NCBI GenBank assembly: GCA_007120165.1
Contig: SKOH01000030.1
Span: 1 to 56,399 of the forward strand
Length of the DNA stretch: 56,399 bases
From: Clostridiales bacterium
GTDB lineage: Bacteria; Bacillota; Clostridia; Peptostreptococcales; T1SED10-28
Direction of reading: 5' to 3'
Part shown: positions 51,736 to 56,399 of the stretch, piece by piece
Layout: each line of letters opens with the position of its first letter
How positions within the stretch are numbered: the stretch's first letter is position 1
The notes under the pieces: generated by a model
The model's input: only the letters and a program-made list of their open reading frames with translations
Told to the model about the DNA's origin: nothing
Databases searched by the model: none
Position numbers and translations under genes: made by a program

Positions 51736-52450
51736 TGGGTGCGCTCCTTTCGGGAAGGGGTAGGATGATTTCAAAGGCCTGGTTGTAACGATCGTATTCC
51801 AGAATGAGAACCTCCGCCTCTTCATCAATGTCACTAAGGCGCAGAACTAAATCTTGCCGAAATACTCGTGAACGATAGGGAATGGTAAGGTCGTAGTAGT
51901 GGTTCCCTAAGTCATCATGGACGGAACGGAATAAGAACCCGCGAATTCTTGGTCGCCGGGTATAGGATAGAGCCTCAATAAGAATAAAAGCGCTACCGTT
52001 ATCCTGGATAACCGCCCGATCAAAATAATAGGTAACAGCATCCATTTGTATTTCCTGATCAAGGGGAATTTCTGCAACCACAAGGTCATCTTCTATTCCT
52101 ATATCTCTTGTGCTATGGAACAGCAACTCCGTACTGAAAGAAATCAGCAAATAAAGGGCGAAGGCTCCAAAAATAATTAAGAGTCCTTTAGTAAGGAGAA
52201 GCATCCAGCCTAAGAGAGGATTATGGACATCATTAAGGGCCTTGCCAATCTCCTGGGGGTCCCCCATTTCTTCCATCGTCAGGGTAAGGGCTTCTTTCCG
52301 GGTCATTTGTTCTTCGATGATCAAAGACCGAACCTTGTCTTCAATATGACTAAGGTATTCGTCTTCAATTTCCTTTTTAGCAGGGGAAAAGCGGACTTCT
52401 CCTAAAAGTTTTTCAATAAAGTCTTTTTCCAAAGGGTTCTTTGCTGTCAT
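51728..52450 (-). CDS. HAAS-domain membrane protein, PadR operon
   Basis: This is 240 residues. The first 75 form a HAAS-type helical domain (DFIEKLLGEVRFSPAKKEIEDEYLSHIEDKV ... MEEMGDPQEIGKALN), which is often encoded beside PadR regulators. A helix (WMLLLTKGLLIIFGAFALYLLISF) anchors a C-terminal extracytoplasmic beta domain (about 110-240). The gene lies 15 bases after padR and overlaps the next gene, forming one operon. GGAGGTGG precedes the ATG. The pair probably monitors membrane or envelope state. Confidence 0.82.
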   Translation of the reverse strand: MTAKNPLEKDFIEKLLGEVRFSPAKKEIEDEYLSHIEDKVRSLIIEEQMTRKEALTLTMEEMGDPQEIGKALNDVHNPLLGWMLLLTKGLLIIFGAFALYLLISFSTELLFHSTRDIGIEDDLVVAEIPLDQEIQMDAVTYYFDRAVIQDNGSAFILIEALSYTRRPRIRGFLFRSVHDDLGNHYYDLTIPYRSRVFRQDLVLRLSDIDEEAEVLILEYDRYNQAFEIILPLPERSAPNE

Positions 52451-52465
52451 ACATAACCACCTCCA

Positions 52466-52822
52466 TTAGCCATAGGTATTAATGCTTTTTTGTCCTCCGG
52501 CTGCGATCACTTTTCGGACATTTTCACAAAAAGATTCCCAGGCCTCGGTTTCTTCTTTCAGTTCCTCAATACCGGCTTTGGTTATTTTATAATATTTCCG
52601 GGTTTTACCGGTATCACCTTTTGCTTTATAGGATTTCACATAGCCCTTAGCTTCAAGGCGATGAAGAACCGGATACAAAGTACCTTCCTTGAATTGAAAA
52701 GCTTTTTCCGAGCGGATATGCAGTTCTTTAATGATTTCATACCCATAGCGGTCCTGTTCTTGTAAAAGCGATAAAACCAATAAAACCGTACTTCCTCCGA
52801 TTAACCCTTTATCATAATTCAT
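52466..52822 (-). CDS. PadR-family transcriptional regulator
   Basis: These 118 residues contain the PadR winged helix: STVLLVLSLLQEQDRYGYEIIKELHIRSEKAFQFKEGTLYPVLHRLEAKGYV (about 8-60) and YKITKAGIEELKEETEAWESF in the C-terminal dimer helix. It would repress its own operon by binding the palindrome just after the promoter. GGAGGAAAACC precedes the ATG. The HAAS protein encoded downstream is its usual partner. Confidence 0.92.
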   Translation of the reverse strand: MNYDKGLIGGSTVLLVLSLLQEQDRYGYEIIKELHIRSEKAFQFKEGTLYPVLHRLEAKGYVKSYKAKGDTGKTRKYYKITKAGIEELKEETEAWESFCENVRKVIAAGGQKSINTYG

Positions 52823-52875
52823 GGTTTTCCTCCTTTAGGGAAATTTGAATAAAATATGTGGATGATTGATTATTA

Positions 52876-52924
52876 CATAGAGGGTCTATGCTTAAATTAT
52901 ACTTAGATTATCTATGTATGTCAA
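52876..52924 (-). promoter_or_regulatory. padR promoter with operator
   Basis: On the minus strand TTGACA (52919-52924), 17 bases and TATAAT (52896-52901), both consensus. CATAGA-GGG-TCTATG (52876-52890) overlaps the predicted start and is a likely PadR site. Confidence 0.82.
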
Positions 52925-53022
52925 GCAACGACGGAATATTTAGTAAATACAAGATTTTTTTGATGATTTTAGGTATAACAGGGTAAAGTACCTTAATCAA
53001 TATGGAAAAAAAGATTAAGAGG

Positions 53023-53065
53023 CAGCGGTTTTCAGCGGGATCTGTACCGCCGGAAACGCTAGCTG
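53023..53065 (+). other. Structured hairpin in the leader of the VOC gene
   Basis: AGCG and CGCT with T/A-rich inner pairs and GCGG/CCGC at the top make a long imperfect stem. There is no T-run. It lies 65 bases before the VOC gene. Its role is unknown. Confidence 0.35.
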
Positions 53066-53129
53066 ATTGTTCGTAAGAAAAAAGGATATATAACTAAAGA
53101 AGAATATAAAATTTTAGGAGGCGTAAATA

Positions 53130-53513
53130 ATGAATTATAAAATGCTGCATACCTGCCTACGGGTGATGGATCTTGAAAAATCCCTGGAGTTTTATACGAA
53201 AGCCCTGGGATTAAAAGAAACCCGCAGAAAAGATTTCCCCGAGCACAAGTTTACATTGGTGTTTTTGGCAGACGAAAAGGAAAGCCATGAAATTGAACTG
53301 ACGTATAATTATGACCAGGAAAAACCTTACACAATAGGCGATGGCTTCAGTCATATGGCTCTTGCGGTGGATGATTTGGAAGCCTCCCGGCAACGCCATG
53401 AGGAAATGGGATATGAAGTAACGGATTTGATGGGCCTTCCCGGTTCTCCACCTAGATATTACTTTGTAACGGATCCTGACGGCTACGAAGTGGAAATTAT
53501 TCGTGGATCGTAG
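53130..53513 (+). CDS. Glyoxalase I-like VOC protein
   Basis: These 127 residues fit lactoylglutathione lyase (GloA): MLHTCLRVMDLEKSLEFYTKALGL (first metal ligand His), HEIELTYNY (Glu ligand), GFSHMALAVDD (second His) and FVTDPDGYEVEII (last Glu). All four metal ligands of glyoxalase I are present at the normal positions, so it could detoxify methylglyoxal with a low-molecular-weight thiol. AGGAGG precedes the ATG. It appears monocistronic. Confidence 0.9.
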   Translation: MNYKMLHTCLRVMDLEKSLEFYTKALGLKETRRKDFPEHKFTLVFLADEKESHEIELTYNYDQEKPYTIGDGFSHMALAVDDLEASRQRHEEMGYEVTDLMGLPGSPPRYYFVTDPDGYEVEIIRGS

Positions 53514-53577
53514 ATTTTTACCTGGTTTGACCTGAGTATAATAAGGGTTAATCCAACGGTGAAAAGGAGGAAAAATT

Positions 53578-54801
53578 GTGCTTACCAGAGAAGATATGAA
53601 AACCGATCAAAAACCCTATGAGATCGATCAACAACTATATCAGCGTTTCCCCGTAACCAATCAGGCCTTTGCCATTGTCAGCACCCGAGATATGGGAGAG
53701 CCCAGTTATTTGGGTTTCCTTGAAAAAATGCATCAGAACTTAGGGATCCGTATGGAAAGGGGAGACACTGGATTTTCAAGGGAAGAAAATGCCAGGGATT
53801 TAGGAGCCAATGCCTTGAATTTGATCCTCGGCTCTTATGGGTTTCCCAATCATCAGTTTTTGCAGTGGAAGTCGCTGATTGTTCCGGAACCCCTTACAAA
53901 GAATCCGGTAAAAAGTTCTCCACAAGAGCTGACAGCTATGGTGAAAAAAACTGCGAAACTATATGGGGCAGATCTAACAGGAATTGCATCCCTGGACCAG
54001 AAATGGATATATTCTAAAGATATGGAAAAACCCTTTATACTCACCGACGAAGGAGAGCCGGAAGAAAAAGAAGACGGATTTTATATCCCAAAAACCATGA
54101 ACCGGGCTATCGTTATGGCTTTTTTGATGGATGAGAGTAAGATTAGCCAGTCTCCCGAGCTTGAAGCCAGTGTTACCACTTCCTTCGGATATTCCCGAAT
54201 GGGAATTACCGCCGTGTCCTTAGCGGAGTATATCCGGGCCCTGGGTTATCGTGCCATTCCCTGTATGAATGATACGGCATTGAGTATTCCGTTGGCGGTG
54301 GATGCAGGCCTAGGCCAATTAGGCCGTCACGGCCTGCTAATTACTCCGGAATACGGCTCCAATGTAAGACTTGCAAAAGTTCTTACGGATATGCCGATAA
54401 CTGTCGATCAGCCAGTAGACTTTGGTGTCACCGAGTTCTGTGAAAACTGTTATCTTTGTGCCGATGATTGCCCGTCTGCGGCAATCAGCAGTAAAGAGCA
54501 AACCTTGGACTGCAAGCAGGTAACCGGCAATTCCGGTGTAAAAAAGTGGTATATTGAAGGGGAAAAATGCTTAACCTTCTGGCAGTTAAATGGGGCCAGC
54601 TGTGCTAACTGTATAGCAGTTTGTCCATTCACCTATGGATTTGAATCAATGCAGTGCTTCGAATGTAAAGGCTGCGCGGAAAGAGACCGGGGATGTATCC
54701 TCCAGAACAATACCCAGTACAAAGTAAAAAATGGTTATTTACATCAGTCCCGCTGGGCTGAACGGGGAGAAGTTCTTTCTCCGAGAAGAGGAGGCTTTTA
54801 G
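53578..54801 (+). CDS. Reductive-dehalogenase-like corrinoid/Fe-S protein without Tat signal
   Basis: These 407 residues match the RdhA catalytic core: FGYSRMGITAVSLAEYIRALGYRA (the Tyr is the proton donor in PceA), GLGQLGRHGLLITPEYGSNVRLAKVLTDMP, then CENCYLCADDCP (C-x2-C-x2-C-x3-CP) and a second cluster C-x11-CANCIAVCP. It has no Tat signal and no RdhB anchor gene, so it is cytoplasmic. After the second cluster a Cys-rich tail CFECKGCAERDRGC follows, extra to the usual plan. It could reduce halogenated or other compounds with cobalamin, or be a distant relative with another role. The start is a GTG behind AAAGGAGG. Confidence 0.87.
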   Translation: MLTREDMKTDQKPYEIDQQLYQRFPVTNQAFAIVSTRDMGEPSYLGFLEKMHQNLGIRMERGDTGFSREENARDLGANALNLILGSYGFPNHQFLQWKSLIVPEPLTKNPVKSSPQELTAMVKKTAKLYGADLTGIASLDQKWIYSKDMEKPFILTDEGEPEEKEDGFYIPKTMNRAIVMAFLMDESKISQSPELEASVTTSFGYSRMGITAVSLAEYIRALGYRAIPCMNDTALSIPLAVDAGLGQLGRHGLLITPEYGSNVRLAKVLTDMPITVDQPVDFGVTEFCENCYLCADDCPSAAISSKEQTLDCKQVTGNSGVKKWYIEGEKCLTFWQLNGASCANCIAVCPFTYGFESMQCFECKGCAERDRGCILQNNTQYKVKNGYLHQSRWAERGEVLSPRRGGF

Positions 54802-54848
54802 TACTTTAAAATTGCAGGTTCTGCCTACCGGAAAGTGAGGAGATGGCC

Positions 54849-56180
54849 ATGGCCCGAATAAAAACTCTTTATCGTTGGCTGATAGAGAAAATTTGGTTTT
54901 ATCCCACGCTATACAGCATTTTTTCAGTGCTTGCTGCCTTTATAGTGATCTCTAATGATATGGGTACAATAACCTTTTTCCCCTTTGAAATTCCTTCGGT
55001 TCTCCTTACCACAAAAGAAATGGGAGAACCGATTTTAGGCATTATTGCAGGAGCTTTTGTTACGATTACAACCTTTACGTTTTCCACCACAATGGTGGTT
55101 CTTACCATGTATACCTCCCAATACACTCCGAGGGTAATAAAAAACTTTCTTGCCCAGAAAGAAACGCTTCAATCTTTTGGGGTTTTTGTCAGTGGTTTTT
55201 TATATGCGATGATCGCACTTCTTTTCCTTAGCAACTTTGAAGAAGATGTTGAAATAGCATCGGCTACGGTAGGCATTGTCTATATCCTTGTGGGGCTTGT
55301 TTTCTTTTTTCGTTTTGTCAACAACGTAGCCTCATATATTCAAACAGAGGTTCTTTTAGAGCGCTTGAAAGATAATGCCTATGAATCCATTAAAGATTAT
55401 AAGGAACTGACTGAAAAAAAAGAGATCCTAACAGATATTGCATTAAAAAAGCTTGAGCAGGGAAACTCTATCTATGCAGAAAAAGACGGCTATTTCCAAA
55501 GAATCGATTATCAAAAACTGATAAAGATTGCAAAAGATTACCGCATTGAACTTTTTATCACAAAAGTAATTGGTCAATTTGTTACAAAGAAAACTAAAAT
55601 CGGAACCTATAGAGAAATTGGACAACCCTTAACAAAGAAGCAGCAGGATCAATTATCTGAAGAAATGATGACCCTGGATCTGGTTAAAAAAGAACGGACA
55701 GAAGAGCAGGATTTCGCCTATACATTTCAAAAAGTTGTTGAAGTAGGTATGAGAGCGCTGTCACCGGGAATCAATGATCCGAATACAGCCGTACAGTGTA
55801 TCCAAATGTTATCATTAATGCTTCGGGAATTATCCTCGGTGGACAGCGGGTATCTTATTATGGAAAAAGAAGAGGATGAACAGAGTCTTCATATTACCCC
55901 GGTCATGGTTTGTACAGAAGCCATAGATTTCGAGATTCTTCTAATTAGAACGTTTCAGCAGCTTGTCCATTACGGAAAAGATGATATGATGGTAATGAAG
56001 GAAATCCTCAAAGCTATGCAGGTTATAGATGAAAATTCCACAGACATTAATCATAAAACCGTTATGGATTTCTGCAACTATATCATTAGAAAGCTGGAAA
56101 AGGAAAATTATGATAAAAAAGAGTTGAAAATTATCCAAACTGAAATTGATGAGCTGAGAAAGGAAAGAAAAACCCGCTGA
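54849..56180 (+). CDS. DUF2254-like membrane protein
   Basis: This is 443 residues from the ATG at 54849 (GAGGAG six bases upstream). An ATG at 54843 is in frame but too close to the RBS. Four hydrophobic segments in the first 165 residues (LYSIFSVLAAFIVIS, PILGIIAGAFVTITTFTFSTTMVVLTMY, FGVFVSGFLYAMIALLFLS, VGIVYILVGLVFFFRFV) are followed by a long cytoplasmic region with GMRALSPGINDPNTAVQCI, the DUF2254 signature. Function is not established. It ends in a strong terminator. Confidence 0.88.
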   Translation: MARIKTLYRWLIEKIWFYPTLYSIFSVLAAFIVISNDMGTITFFPFEIPSVLLTTKEMGEPILGIIAGAFVTITTFTFSTTMVVLTMYTSQYTPRVIKNFLAQKETLQSFGVFVSGFLYAMIALLFLSNFEEDVEIASATVGIVYILVGLVFFFRFVNNVASYIQTEVLLERLKDNAYESIKDYKELTEKKEILTDIALKKLEQGNSIYAEKDGYFQRIDYQKLIKIAKDYRIELFITKVIGQFVTKKTKIGTYREIGQPLTKKQQDQLSEEMMTLDLVKKERTEEQDFAYTFQKVVEVGMRALSPGINDPNTAVQCIQMLSLMLRELSSVDSGYLIMEKEEDEQSLHITPVMVCTEAIDFEILLIRTFQQLVHYGKDDMMVMKEILKAMQVIDENSTDINHKTVMDFCNYIIRKLEKENYDKKELKIIQTEIDELRKERKTR

Positions 56181-56212
56181 TAAGTTTAAGTAACTGATCA
56201 GCGGGTTTTTTA
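56176..56212 (+). terminator. Terminator after the DUF2254 gene
   Basis: AACCCGCTGAT and ATCAGCGGGTT form an 11-bp stem, followed by TTTTT. The first arm overlaps the end of the gene. Confidence 0.88.
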
Positions 56213-56229
56213 GATTTTACCGGGCATCT

Positions 56230-56399
56230 TTATGAATCCTCCGAAGCATATTTGGGAAAAATAAGGGTAATGGTTGTCCCTTCGTCTAAAGCACTTTCAA
56301 TTTTCATTTTCCCATGATTTTTCTCGACAAACTCCTTAATAATATTGATGCCAAGACCTGTACCCTTTTCATTCATCGTACCCGGGGTAGAGGTGTTAA
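56230..56399 (-). CDS. Sensor histidine kinase, C-terminal fragment
   Basis: The last 56 residues of a histidine kinase are seen on the minus strand, cut by the window edge. KGTGLGINIIKEFVEKNHGKMKIES is the G2 box and following helix of the HATPase domain, and GTTITLIFPKY is the final strand. The stop is TAA at 56230-56232. The type of sensor cannot be told. Confidence 0.85.
   Translation of the reverse strand, partial: NTSTPGTMNEKGTGLGINIIKEFVEKNHGKMKIESALDEGTTITLIFPKYASEDS

Noticed and set aside
51735-51834. Longer N-terminus for the third gene of the padR operon
   Set aside because: The extra 33 residues are read from an alternative register of the HAAS gene, while AAAGGAGC and an ATGA overlap support the start at 51735.
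52110-52135. Fourth REP-like core on the minus strand (TACGGAGTTGCTG)
   Set aside because: It lacks the GGGACGG part and pairing arms, and it is within conserved coding sequence of the HAAS gene, so probably chance.

Overview
The window looks like a piece of the chromosome of a low-to-mid G+C, strictly anaerobic member of the Clostridia. The evidence is strong AGGAGG-type ribosome binding sites, frequent TTG/GTG starts, a CIRCE heat-shock operator, a tungsten-type aldehyde:ferredoxin oxidoreductase with its MoaD-like partner, a reductive-dehalogenase-like corrinoid/Fe-S protein, a YtrA-type GntR regulator, paired deoxynucleoside kinases and an EcsAB-like transporter. I cannot name the species. 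I saw no rRNA, tRNA, CRISPR array, phage module or transposase gene.

Layout. 1-8.2 kb: 3' end of sbcC, an old-yellow-enzyme reductase (namA-like), a GNAT acetyltransferase, a double PhnB/VOC protein, a small lipoprotein, a membrane protein, an MBL-fold hydrolase and an ECF-transporter S component. 8.3-12.9 kb: a heat-shock block, with hsp20 behind a textbook promoter plus CIRCE, then a CbpA-like DnaJ and ClpB. 13-17.7 kb: a small Xre-type regulator, ThyX with an altered signature, a YjbQ protein, an XdhC-family protein, a nucleotidyltransferase-like protein and a membrane protein. 17.9-21.2 kb (minus): a MacB/LolD-type ATPase and a large FtsX-type permease. 21.3-22.7 kb: a fluoride riboswitch with terminator in front of a cation:proton antiporter-family gene. 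22.7-26.4 kb: a structured leader, AOR, a MoaD/ThiS-like protein, a methyltransferase and a DUF1801 protein. 26.5-31.8 kb: a TetR/ABC-2 exporter locus, a GntR/PH-domain locus and an amidohydrolase. Three reading-frame lesions lie here within about 2.6 kb: an ABC ATPase frameshift, a G8 tract at a probable start codon, and an in-frame TAA in the amidohydrolase. 31.9-41.4 kb: a metallophosphoesterase, an arginase-family protein, an alpha/beta hydrolase, two overlapping deoxynucleoside kinases, an FAH-family protein with a DMT permease, and EcsAB-like genes. 41.4-48.1 kb: two divergent CrtI/CrtN-type desaturases, a cardiolipin synthase, an ECF sigma factor and an unusual repeat protein. 48.2-56.4 kb: an M20 peptidase, small membrane proteins, a PadR/HAAS operon, a glyoxalase-fold protein, an RdhA-like protein, a DUF2254 protein and the C-terminus of a sensor kinase.

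The best leads are: (i) the fluoride riboswitch-antiporter unit; (ii) a possible Mo/W-cofactor-responsive leader before AOR; (iii) a stand-alone RdhA-like protein without Tat signal and with extra C-terminal cysteines; (iv) an ECF sigma factor next to a protein of repeated N-x-G strands; and (v) two families of small dispersed palindromic elements in the intergenic DNA.
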